Shown: positions 38,360-46,498 of the stretch, piece by piece
Layout of the letters: each line of letters opens with the position of its first letter
How positions within the stretch are numbered: position 1 is the first letter of the stretch
Assembly: GCF_014206875.1 (NCBI RefSeq)
Contig: NZ_JACIJO010000006.1
Location: 1 to 64,000, forward strand
Direction: 5' to 3'
Source of the DNA: Algoriphagus iocasae
GTDB taxonomy: Bacteria > Bacteroidota > Bacteroidia > Cytophagales > Cyclobacteriaceae
Length of the DNA stretch: 64,000 nucleotides
Notes under the pieces: model-generated
What the model was told of the DNA's origin: nothing
What the model saw: only the letters and a program-made list of their open reading frames with translations
Databases searched by the model: none
Position numbers and translations under genes: made by a program

Positions 38360-39232
38360 CTACAATAATCCCATACTCATCGTTCCGACAAGCATCAGGA
38401 TTTTCGCATAGGTACTTAATTTGGAGAATTGGTCTTTGCGATCAGCTTGATAAATCAAGTACATGAAGTAACTGAAAAAGATCCCCAAACCACCGAAATA
38501 ATAGAATATAATAGGTCGGTCAAGTTTGAAAGTCACTACGAAGATCGAACTCACAAAAATCAAAGCGATCATAAAAATGACCTTTTTGGTATTATGAAAA
38601 CCGATCACGATAGGCAATGTTCTGCAACCGTGTTTTCGATCTCCAGGACGATCCTCTATGTCTTTGATGATTTCTCTGATCAAGTTTAAAAAGAAAGCGA
38701 AAATCGCGTAGGTCAAAATCAGCAATTCAGATTTTTGATAGTAAAACCCAACCAAATATATGGTCGTGGCAGTTAAAAGAGCCACCGTGAAATTCCCTAT
38801 AAATGGTTCTCTTTTTAACCGATTACTATAAATCCAGAGAAGGAAGGCGGCAACTATATTTACCACACCTACTTTCGGTGAAACAATGAATCCTAGTGAT
38901 ATCCCAGTGAGATTCAAAATAGTATGGAGGAAAATCACTACTCTTCTTTTTATCCCTTTGCCTACTATTACTTCATTTGGCCGGTTGACATAATCAATTT
39001 TCACATCGTAATAATCATTGATCATGTATCCAGCTGCAGCGATAATCACAGTAGAAAACACCAATAAGTATAAATTGTAATCCTGTAAAACTGGGATGCC
39101 AGCATTTGTTTTGCCAACCAAAAAATAGGCAGTCATGATTTGGGCAAAGGCTACCATAAGTAGATTGATAGGTCTACTGATCCGGAATAGTCCTTCAAAA
39201 GAAATCGTTCTGTCCATGCTGATGGCATTCAT
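38360..39232 (-). CDS. UbiA-family prenyltransferase (geranylgeranylglycerol-phosphate transferase-like)
   Basis: The 290-residue membrane protein has about eight helices and both UbiA Asp-rich motifs: NDYYDVKIDYVNRPNEVIVG and REIIKDIEDRPGDRKHG. Its closest recognisable relatives in Bacteroidota are annotated as geranylgeranylglycerol-phosphate geranylgeranyltransferase-like, enzymes of archaeal-type ether lipids, though a quinone-related role is also possible. An alternative start at 39217 (MDRTISFEG) fits better with the TATTTTTG promoter-like site at 39244-39237, which would leave almost no leader before 39232. It is distinct from EboC at 19116 and stands alone. Confidence 0.85.
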   Translation of the reverse strand: MNAISMDRTISFEGLFRISRPINLLMVAFAQIMTAYFLVGKTNAGIPVLQDYNLYLLVFSTVIIAAAGYMINDYYDVKIDYVNRPNEVIVGKGIKRRVVIFLHTILNLTGISLGFIVSPKVGVVNIVAAFLLWIYSNRLKREPFIGNFTVALLTATTIYLVGFYYQKSELLILTYAIFAFFLNLIREIIKDIEDRPGDRKHGCRTLPIVIGFHNTKKVIFMIALIFVSSIFVVTFKLDRPIIFYYFGGLGIFFSYFMYLIYQADRKDQFSKLSTYAKILMLVGTMSMGLL

Positions 39233-39236
39233 GACG

Positions 39237-39244
39237 CAAAAATA
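39237..39244 (-). promoter_or_regulatory. Possible -7 promoter element of the UbiA gene
   Basis: The minus strand reads TATTTTTG here, a match to TAnnTTTG, just five bases before the annotated ATG at 39232. If real, translation probably begins at 39217. No -33 element was recognised. Confidence 0.3.
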
Positions 39245-39372
39245 GTCTAAATCAGTTCATTAACCCTTTTTTTCAAAACGGATTCAAGAAAAAAACGATT
39301 CCGTAAGTTTCAGGTTGTTAAAAAAATCAATTGATTATATTATTCATCCAAATTGAATAAACCCTTAAAACC

Positions 39373-40743
39373 ATGAATACAAAATCTTTCAATTCAAGAA
39401 GAGATTTCCTTGCTAAATCCGGTAGTTTATTGGCCGGTTCTATTTTTATTCACCCGATCGGAGAAGCCTTAACTCTATGGGATAAACCAGGTGAAAAGAT
39501 GAAAATCGGCTTGGTAGGTACCGGCATCAGAGGGACCACGATGTTTGGTCGAAGTGTGAAACAAGTCTATAATGATCAGGTGGAGTTTGTCGGACTTTGT
39601 GATAAAAATGAAGGTCGTGTAGCCTATGCAAAAGAATACATCGGAGTGGATTGCCCGGTTTATACTGACTTTGATAAAATGTTAGCTGAGGCTAAACCTG
39701 ATGTCATTATTGTGACTACCATGGATAGTACCCATCATGAATTTATCATTAAAGGATTGAATTCTGGGAGAAATGTCATTTCGGAGAAGCCCATGACTAC
39801 AGATGAGTTTAAATGCCAGGATATTCTTGATGCAGAAAGAAAATCAGGTAAAAAACTTATTGTGACGTTTAATTACCGCTATTCTCCACATAGACAAAAG
39901 ATCTATGAATTGTTGAGGGCAGGTGAAATAGGGGATATTACTTCCGTTGATTTTCACTGGTATCTCAACACCTCTCACGGTGCGGATTATTTCAGGAGAT
40001 GGCATGGCTATAAAGAAAAGAGTGGGACACTTTTAGTCCATAAATCAACGCACCATTTCGATTTACTTAATTGGTGGCTTGATTCAGATCCCGAGGAGGT
40101 TTTTGCTTTCGGTCAGCTGGAGTTTTACGGAAAGAATGGTCCCTACCGAGGAGAGACGTGCAGAAGTTGTCCTCACAAAGGGAAGTGTGACTTTTATTGG
40201 GATGTGACTAAAAATGAACATCTGACCAAGCTTTATGTGGAAAATGAGAAATATGATGGTTACCACCGGGATGGTTGTGTTTTCCGAGAGGATATCAATA
40301 TTTATGATAAAATGGCTGTTCAGATCCGATATAAAAATAAAGTTCAGGTAAGTTATTCCTTGACGACTTATTCACCTTATGAAGGTTATAGAATTGCATT
40401 TAATGGAACTAAAGGTCGTTTGGAGGCTTGGGTGAAGGAAAGCCAGCCTTGGAAAGAAGAGCCTAAGGATGAAATACGTCTGACCAAAAACTTTGGGGAA
40501 AGTGAAATCATCGTGGTACCTCATGGCGGAGGTGGACATGGTGGAGGAGATACCAGATTGAAGGATAAAATTTTCAAAGATCCCGCCGCAGCAGATCCAT
40601 GGAGGCAATCTGCCGGAAGTAGAGATGGGGCGATGTCTATCTTAGTTGGAATCGCAGCTAGAAATAGCATTGAGTCTGGAAAACCTGTAATGGTTCAGGA
40701 TATGACAGATATTCCTTTGAAGGCTTCTGGAAGAGGAATTTGA
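39373..40743 (+). CDS. Tat-exported Gfo/Idh/MocA-family oxidoreductase with a cysteine cluster
   Basis: The 456-residue protein starts with a twin-arginine signal (NSRRDFLAKSGSLLAG, Arg 9-10), implying folding with its cofactor before export. The Rossmann domain (MKIGLVGTGIRGTTMFG) and the EKPMTTDEFKCQ motif (catalytic-type Lys) follow. LLVHKSTHHFDLLNWWLDSDP is the second-domain Asp/His region. An insertion carries Cys-263, Cys-266, Cys-272 and Cys-302 (CRSCPHKGKC and DGCVF), which could bind a metal. Exported members of this family in Bacteroidota oxidise glycosides or act as glycosidases via a redox step; the substrate is unknown here. The gene is monocistronic, bounded by hairpins. Confidence 0.9.
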   Translation: MNTKSFNSRRDFLAKSGSLLAGSIFIHPIGEALTLWDKPGEKMKIGLVGTGIRGTTMFGRSVKQVYNDQVEFVGLCDKNEGRVAYAKEYIGVDCPVYTDFDKMLAEAKPDVIIVTTMDSTHHEFIIKGLNSGRNVISEKPMTTDEFKCQDILDAERKSGKKLIVTFNYRYSPHRQKIYELLRAGEIGDITSVDFHWYLNTSHGADYFRRWHGYKEKSGTLLVHKSTHHFDLLNWWLDSDPEEVFAFGQLEFYGKNGPYRGETCRSCPHKGKCDFYWDVTKNEHLTKLYVENEKYDGYHRDGCVFREDINIYDKMAVQIRYKNKVQVSYSLTTYSPYEGYRIAFNGTKGRLEAWVKESQPWKEEPKDEIRLTKNFGESEIIVVPHGGGGHGGGDTRLKDKIFKDPAAADPWRQSAGSRDGAMSILVGIAARNSIESGKPVMVQDMTDIPLKASGRGI

Positions 40744-40785
40744 TAGCTTGGAGAGAATTCTTATTTCTTCTAAAGTCAAAATAAA

Positions 40786-40819
40786 AGTAAGGCCTTGGGA
40801 TATTTCCTAAGACCTTACT
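40786..40819 (+). terminator. Imperfect hairpin after the Gfo/Idh gene
   Basis: The arms 40786-40800 and 40805-40819 form a 15-bp stem with about two imperfections and a 4-base loop, starting 43 bases after the stop. Only a short T-tract follows, so it may work together with the next hairpin. Confidence 0.6.
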
Positions 40820-40832
40820 GTTTCAAAAAAAA

Positions 40833-40857
40833 GCGACTCAAAAAGAGTCGCATTTTT
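40833..40857. terminator. Bidirectional terminator between convergent genes
   Basis: The 7-bp stem GCGACTC (40833-40839) with GAGTCGC (40845-40851) is flanked by an A-run on the left and a T-run on the right (40853-40857). It serves the ROK gene (-) and backs up termination of the Gfo/Idh gene (+). Confidence 0.85.
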
Positions 40858-40881
40858 AATCTATCTAAACCAACTTATTAA

Positions 40882-41742
40882 CTAACTATTTACCACTTCA
40901 GGTTCTACTTCTACTAATGCCACAGCGCCGTGAATTGCAGTCTCGTCAAGCTCTGATAGCAAAATCTGGAATTTTTCCAGAACAGTAGGGTACTGAAAAG
41001 TGGATAATGTTTTATACAAGGATTTCTCAAATAAGGGGAAAGACTTTCTGATTGACCCACCTAAAACGATGGCTTCTGGAGCCAAGGCATAAAGGATGTG
41101 TTTTATCAATTCTCCCAAATGATGTCCATATTCTTCAAATGCTTTGATGGCAGTTGGGTCACCGTTTAAGGCCATTTTAGCCATTGATTTTGGTCTTTGA
41201 TGATAAAAATTATGAAAGAATTTACCACTACAGTAATATTCAAAATTATTATCAAGATAAGGTGCACTGCACCATTCTCCGGCAGCAGAAGTAACTCCAC
41301 TGTAGAGATGACCATTGATCACAATTCCTCCTCCCACGCCGGTTCCTAAAGTAATTCCGACCAGGTTTTTGAATTCTTTGCCAACGCCATATTTATGTAC
41401 GCCCAAGGCAAAGCAGTTTGCATCGTTATTGATGAAAACCGGTTTTGCGAAGCGTTCAACAAGAAATCTTCTGAGTTCCACGTGCTGGAAAGCAGGGATA
41501 TTTGCAAGGCCTAAAACTATGCCTTCGTTTACATCTACCAAGCCTGGGATTCCTATTCCAATTCCTGCGACATCATGATGCAGATAAGACTCGATAAACA
41601 AGGCAATCGTCTCCAGGATATGTTCTTTATCTTGATGGGCAGGAGTAGCGATCGACCGGATATCTTCTAGATGTCCATTGATCAATACACCTCCTTTGAT
41701 GCCTGTTCCTCCGATGTCCAATCCCAAAATGGCTTTTTCCAT
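40882..41742 (-). CDS. ROK-family sugar kinase lacking the usual zinc motif
   Basis: The 286-residue protein has the ROK phosphate motif AILGLDIGGTGIKGGVL, GIGIPGLVD, the catalytic Asp in FINNDANCFALG and LVGITLGTGVGGGIVINGHLYSG. The normal zinc site (GExGH plus CxCGxxGC) is replaced by AAGEWCSAPYLDNNFEYYCSGKFF, so the family His and the clustered cysteines are missing; this variant is seen in some Bacteroidota ROK proteins. It lies 87 bases downstream of the NagB-PIG-L gene on the same strand. Phosphorylation of glucose or an N-acetylated amino sugar is the likely role (inference from context). Confidence 0.87.
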   Translation of the reverse strand: MEKAILGLDIGGTGIKGGVLINGHLEDIRSIATPAHQDKEHILETIALFIESYLHHDVAGIGIGIPGLVDVNEGIVLGLANIPAFQHVELRRFLVERFAKPVFINNDANCFALGVHKYGVGKEFKNLVGITLGTGVGGGIVINGHLYSGVTSAAGEWCSAPYLDNNFEYYCSGKFFHNFYHQRPKSMAKMALNGDPTAIKAFEEYGHHLGELIKHILYALAPEAIVLGGSIRKSFPLFEKSLYKTLSTFQYPTVLEKFQILLSELDETAIHGAVALVEVEPEVVNS

Positions 41743-41829
41743 TCGTTTTGGTTTACTGTTTAGCTAATAGGTTTAAAAGAAGGACATTGATGTGTTTGGA
41801 TCATCAATGCCCAATCCATTTATTTAATT

Positions 41830-44157
41830 TTAGAGCATTCCTTCGATTGATTTTTCTAATTCTCTGGCAGTGGCCAAGAATTCCTCAACGTTCATGTCAC
41901 GGAAGAAAATCAGACCGTGGCTAGATCTCACTTTTGCTCTGTCATGCTGATAGAAATAATTTTTACCTAGCAATAACTGGATGTCATTCAGCTGATTTAC
42001 CCAAATTCTTTTGGCAACTGTACTGAATTTTCCATTGTGAGAATAACTAGGGAAAGAAGCATTTACCTGGCTTAGGTAGCAATTAGCAAAGGAATCTTCC
42101 ATTACTGACATATCGCCGAGTGATACTGGAACAATCACATTTGCCTCATGTGGCTCAAACTTAAACCAAACATTTCTATATCCAATAATCCTTAAGTTAC
42201 TGATATCTTTTTCTTCTCCCCACTGACGTACTGCCTCTGCTGTCGCTTGCAATACTTTATAGTGAGTGTCTGGACCAGAACCTTCCGGATCAAGTGTTAA
42301 ACTAATCTTTGTTGGGTTAACTTTTCTGAACATTTCCACGATCGGTTCCACATCGCGCTTTTTATCTGGCTGCTCCGTAAAAATATCCCCTGTATAGAAC
42401 CCTAATCTTAGGTGGTGAACATTCTTCACTTGTACACCAAAGTGTGCCCATACCAATTCTTCCTCAAACTCACGGATCATTCCTTTCAGTTTTTGGATTT
42501 TTGATGGGTTTTTCTCGCCATCATAGCTATTTCTCAAAATGCTGATGACTTCGTTGATTGTTTCTCTAAGCTGAGCTTTGTTTTTCACTCCAAAAACAAT
42601 CACCAATGCACGAACCACTCTGTGACAAAGACCTCTTTCTCGCTCCTCAGCTCTTTCAGAAGCTACATTGGTCAGGAAATGATACACGTCTTTATCAGTC
42701 TTCAAGCTGTAGCCTACTTCGAAGAAATCCTCGAAATTGACCATTTGGATACGATCCTCGTCAAGAAGTTTTTTGGTGTGCTGTAAAGTATCGATGACAA
42801 AGGTGTTAGTCACCGCTGTGAATCCTGAAGTCAATACAGAGAAATGAGCTTCGTTGGAAGGTTCATGAAGTTGGTTGGTGATATGAGGGAGGATTCCCAA
42901 AGAAATATCATCGTGGTGAGGTCCTGTATGTAATAAAACTTCATCGGTTTCCTGCTCAAGACCTTTGGCTAATTTAGCCTCGGTACTTTTCATGACCAAA
43001 CTCACAGTTTCTTCAGAAAGATCCGGGATCAGTTTGGTGTATTTGTCTGCTTTCAGATCAGAAAGCTTAACTCTATGTCCGTATTTGCCGATTTTTTTAC
43101 AAAGATCGATGACCGCTCTTTCGGTCTTTTCCCAAGTCCATTCGCCCTTTTCATAGTAAGCGTCCATGGAATCGGTCAATTTCACAGCAGCTCCTTTTGT
43201 AAGGTAGAATCTACCATTTTTAAGTTTTTGAAGAACGGTAGCAGGGAATACATTGTCCAAAGGAGTTTCCAAAGAGTCTTTTACAATTCCCGCTTTGGCT
43301 TCCCCAGCAGCAATGATGATCGCAACTGCCTCAGGATTGTATACAATGGTATCCAAACCGATCGTGATTACCAATCTATTAGCAGAAACTTCAATCCCAC
43401 CTAAGTCACCAGCTGCTACAGCTTGTGTTTCAAAGTTAGTTTCTGTCAATCTAGTAACAGAAAATATATGTGATCCTCTTGTGTTAAAGGCAATGTGTCC
43501 ATCAGGACCAATTCCTCCCAAGAAAAATCCGATTCCACCTTTATCGCGGATTTTCTGCTCGTAATCTCCACACCATTTGTCAATCAAATAGATGGATTCC
43601 TGCTGAAGTTTCTCAAGGTCATTTTGAGGATCTCTGAATCTTAAAGAAAGATCAACTTTAAGATCTGGGAATACTTCTTTGTAAGTCAAGCCATTTGCCA
43701 AAGGAATTTCATCTGAATTGATCAGAATCGCATTTTCTTTGGAAAGCCCAAATCCCTGGATATAGAACTTATTTACGTAATCGTAAAAGCTGTTGTGTTG
43801 CTTGGAGGAGATTGGATAAAACTCATCAATCTGCACAAAGGTCAAGTCTTTCAAAACCGGTTTTTTGCAATTGCCTAAACCGTACTTTTCTCTGACGTCT
43901 TTACCTTTCTTATTATCCCAGTTTTCTAAAAGAAACTGTGTCCATTTAATAAAGAATTCTGGAGACTTACCAGTTGGTAAACTGATTACTCCATTTGGGT
44001 TTTCTGCAGCCCATTCTAAGAATCGACATGCGGTAAGCAGGCCAAGCTTTGGGAAATTGTCAACAGTTAAATAGGGGATAAGAGTGCTGATTTTCTCAAC
44101 CCCGGATTCCTTAAGAAAACTTTTTTCTACTTCTGAAAGTGGATACTTACTTAGCAT
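41830..44157 (-). CDS. nagB: Glucosamine-6-phosphate deaminase fused to a PIG-L deacetylase domain
   Basis: The 775-residue protein joins two domains. The first (about 60-330) is a NagB-type deaminase with VISLPTGKSPEFF, FVQIDEFYPIS and GGIGPDGHIAFNTRGS, including the catalytic Asp and His. The second, from about residue 400, is a LmbE/PIG-L metal-dependent deacetylase with GPHHDDISLG (His-414, His-415, Asp-416, Asp-417) and a later His in GPDTHYKVLQA. Single-domain NagB is about 260 residues. The fusion, known in Bacteroidota, could deacetylate and then deaminate N-acetylglucosamine 6-phosphate, replacing a separate NagA; this is inference. The ROK kinase gene follows. Confidence 0.92.
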   Translation of the reverse strand: MLSKYPLSEVEKSFLKESGVEKISTLIPYLTVDNFPKLGLLTACRFLEWAAENPNGVISLPTGKSPEFFIKWTQFLLENWDNKKGKDVREKYGLGNCKKPVLKDLTFVQIDEFYPISSKQHNSFYDYVNKFYIQGFGLSKENAILINSDEIPLANGLTYKEVFPDLKVDLSLRFRDPQNDLEKLQQESIYLIDKWCGDYEQKIRDKGGIGFFLGGIGPDGHIAFNTRGSHIFSVTRLTETNFETQAVAAGDLGGIEVSANRLVITIGLDTIVYNPEAVAIIIAAGEAKAGIVKDSLETPLDNVFPATVLQKLKNGRFYLTKGAAVKLTDSMDAYYEKGEWTWEKTERAVIDLCKKIGKYGHRVKLSDLKADKYTKLIPDLSEETVSLVMKSTEAKLAKGLEQETDEVLLHTGPHHDDISLGILPHITNQLHEPSNEAHFSVLTSGFTAVTNTFVIDTLQHTKKLLDEDRIQMVNFEDFFEVGYSLKTDKDVYHFLTNVASERAEERERGLCHRVVRALVIVFGVKNKAQLRETINEVISILRNSYDGEKNPSKIQKLKGMIREFEEELVWAHFGVQVKNVHHLRLGFYTGDIFTEQPDKKRDVEPIVEMFRKVNPTKISLTLDPEGSGPDTHYKVLQATAEAVRQWGEEKDISNLRIIGYRNVWFKFEPHEANVIVPVSLGDMSVMEDSFANCYLSQVNASFPSYSHNGKFSTVAKRIWVNQLNDIQLLLGKNYFYQHDRAKVRSSHGLIFFRDMNVEEFLATARELEKSIEGML

Positions 44158-44396
44158 GCTGTTGGAACAGGTTTGGTTTTGTTGGGAATAATAATTTTGT
44201 AAAACTCCAATTCCAAAGAATATTTAATAATTTTTTCACATTAAAAGGACAATATGCCTAATTTTATGTAATAATTAAAAATATTATTTGGCGAAAAGTC
44301 AGAAGAATTATTTTAAATCTGACTAAACAAATTTAAAAAAAGTTTTTGAATAAAAAGCACTTTAATAAAAATTTTATAAAAGTATCTTCACTATAC

Positions 44397-45851
44397 TTAC
44401 AAAGTTCTCGTGAAAGCCATCTTTATTCGGGCCTGGAAGTCTTCTAAAACTTTAAAAATTTCAAGAAGTGTTACTGATTGAACTTTCGTGATTTGATCAA
44501 GGATCAAAAAGTTTTTAGGCTTTTCATTCAAATTCAAGATTAAAAAAGCTTGATTCTCCAGACGCAATGCCATCAAATAATCAAAGGCATGAATTAATTC
44601 TTGAGATTCTTTTTTCGAAAAAACTCCTTTTTCTGTGAGTAATTCTATCCTTCTGATGGTGTTGGATTCAAAGACCCGGTATTTGAGAGCATAGACCCGA
44701 GCCAGGTCTACCATAGGACGCATGATGTGTTTGAGGTTGATCTGCTTTTCACCATCGATGTTTTCAGCTTTTATCTTTCTGAAAAATGTCAACGGCGGCT
44801 CATATTGCAATGCATTATGTCCAAGTTTGGTGTAAAAAATTTCAGGAGCTTTTTGAAGCTGAAAATCCATGAAATCTTTTAACTCGTCCAGCAAGGAGCT
44901 TTCCCCATAAATTGCCCTGCAATCAAAAAATGTCGCATAATTCATGGCGGTTTCTTGTGTGGCGTCTTGAATCCAACTTTCGTAATTCCTTTTCCAATGT
45001 GAAAGCGAGTGCGTCCACTTCGGATTCATGGCCATTAACTCTCCCTCACAAAATACTATACCTATTTCGTCTAATGCTGTAGAGACTCGGCTGGCAAAAT
45101 CCAGGAAATATTCCCTGACTTCTTCCCGATGCTCGTTTGCTTTGTCTTCATAAATAATCGCATTATCCTGATCTGTTTTCAATGTGAGTTCTCCACGGCC
45201 CTCACTTCCCAAAACAAAGAAGACAAACTTGGCTGGTGCTGGACCAATATCTTTAATGACTCTTTCTATTACCCGCTGGGTGATCGTGTCTGCAATAGTG
45301 GAGATAATTTGATTTACAATGCCGGCTTTCATTCCCCTCGATAAAAGGAGGTGAATGATCTCTGGCATTCGATTCCATTTTTCTTTTAATTCCGGGATTT
45401 GACGGGCCTCTTTTACAGACTGGATAAACATAAAAGGACCTTGAGATTGCTCTGTCAGGATTTTTGTTCTACTTATCCAACCTACATAATTTCCATTTTT
45501 GACCACCAGAAGATATCGGGATTTGGTCTGAAACATCAGCACCAATGCTTCCACTAAAAAGGCTTCAAGATGGATAGTGACCATATCTGACTCCATGATC
45601 TTAGAAACCGGGATTTGTGGTGAAAGGTCCTCGGCAAGAAGTCGGTCTCGCAGCGTAATATCAGTGATATATCCCTCTATTTCTTCCTGGGATTTTCCGA
45701 TAAACAAACAGCTCACTTTTTCTTTAGCCATTTTTTTGGCACAATCAGAAACACTTGTATCCGGACTGGCGATTCTCAAATGTCTAAAATGAAGATCCGA
45801 TATTCTTTTGGAGTAAAACTGTTCGGAAATTGAGAGCATGGAGGAATCCAT
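44397..45851 (-). CDS. CBS-domain / DUF294 nucleotidyltransferase-like signalling protein
   Basis: This 484-residue cytoplasmic protein carries a CBS pair (about 20-140; HLRIASPDTSVSDCAKKMAKEKVSCLFIG and VSKIMESDMVTIHLEAFLVEALVLMF). It continues with the GlnD-like nucleotidyltransferase domain DUF294 (FFVLGSEGRGELTLKTDQDNAIIYED, about 215-240) and the DUF294 C-terminal helical domain. Many relatives have about 620-640 residues with an N-terminal cyclic-nucleotide-binding domain; that domain is absent here and no upstream remnant is seen, because gntK begins 52 bases away on the other strand. The role is probably ligand-controlled regulation, substrate unknown. In 44158-44396 there is only AT-rich spacer. 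Confidence 0.87.
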   Translation of the reverse strand: MDSSMLSISEQFYSKRISDLHFRHLRIASPDTSVSDCAKKMAKEKVSCLFIGKSQEEIEGYITDITLRDRLLAEDLSPQIPVSKIMESDMVTIHLEAFLVEALVLMFQTKSRYLLVVKNGNYVGWISRTKILTEQSQGPFMFIQSVKEARQIPELKEKWNRMPEIIHLLLSRGMKAGIVNQIISTIADTITQRVIERVIKDIGPAPAKFVFFVLGSEGRGELTLKTDQDNAIIYEDKANEHREEVREYFLDFASRVSTALDEIGIVFCEGELMAMNPKWTHSLSHWKRNYESWIQDATQETAMNYATFFDCRAIYGESSLLDELKDFMDFQLQKAPEIFYTKLGHNALQYEPPLTFFRKIKAENIDGEKQINLKHIMRPMVDLARVYALKYRVFESNTIRRIELLTEKGVFSKKESQELIHAFDYLMALRLENQAFLILNLNEKPKNFLILDQITKVQSVTLLEIFKVLEDFQARIKMAFTRTL

Positions 45852-45903
45852 AGAGTAAAAATTTTGAGTACCTGAAAATAATTTAAATTCCTAAATTGGA
45901 GGC

Positions 45904-46389
45904 ATGTTAATAATTGTCACTGGAGTCTCAGGAACAGGCAAAACCACTATTGCTTCCGGACTTGCAAATCATTTCAATTTACCATTTTTTGATGCAGATC
46001 ATTTTCACCCTGCAGAGAATATTGAAAAAATGAGTCAAGGTTTCCCACTTGATGATCAAGATCGCATGCCTTGGCTTCAGGCTTTGGCTAATAAACTGAT
46101 CGAATCACAAAAGTCAGGAGGGGCGGTTTTGGCTTGCTCGGCTTTGAAAGAGGATTATCGGAAGATTTTAAATGTATCAGATCAGGTTCGCTGGATTCAT
46201 CTGAAAGGAGATCGGGATTTAATCTGGGAACGCATGCTGGCCAGGAAAAATCATTATATGAAAGCAGGAATGCTGGATTCTCAAATTGCCACTTGGGAAG
46301 ATCCCGCATATGGACTGCATTTATCCATCCGACAAAGCCCCGAGGAAATGATTTCTCAAGCCATTTCCTTTCTAGATAAAGAGGTATGA
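45904..46389 (+). CDS. gntK: Gluconokinase
   Basis: The 161-residue protein is of the small P-loop gluconate kinase type: Walker A GVSGTGKTT (residues 7-15), FFDADHFHPAENIEKMSQGFPLDDQDRMPWL (the typical GntK substrate region), ACSALKEDYRKIL, and HLKGDRDLIWERMLARKNHYMKAGMLDSQ. It phosphorylates D-gluconate to 6-phosphogluconate, which could follow from the periplasmic sugar oxidation suggested by the dehydrogenases in this window. It is divergent from the CBS-DUF294 gene across 52 bases, so the promoters must overlap or lie back to back. Confidence 0.94.
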   Translation: MLIIVTGVSGTGKTTIASGLANHFNLPFFDADHFHPAENIEKMSQGFPLDDQDRMPWLQALANKLIESQKSGGAVLACSALKEDYRKILNVSDQVRWIHLKGDRDLIWERMLARKNHYMKAGMLDSQIATWEDPAYGLHLSIRQSPEEMISQAISFLDKEV

Positions 46390-46498
46390 CTTACCAGAAT
46401 CATTCAATTTATAGAGGAAGAAGTTTTTGCTTTCTCTAAAATGGTTGCTTTCAATTTTTGAATACACGAACTTAATAAAGTCACTATCCAATTCAGCT

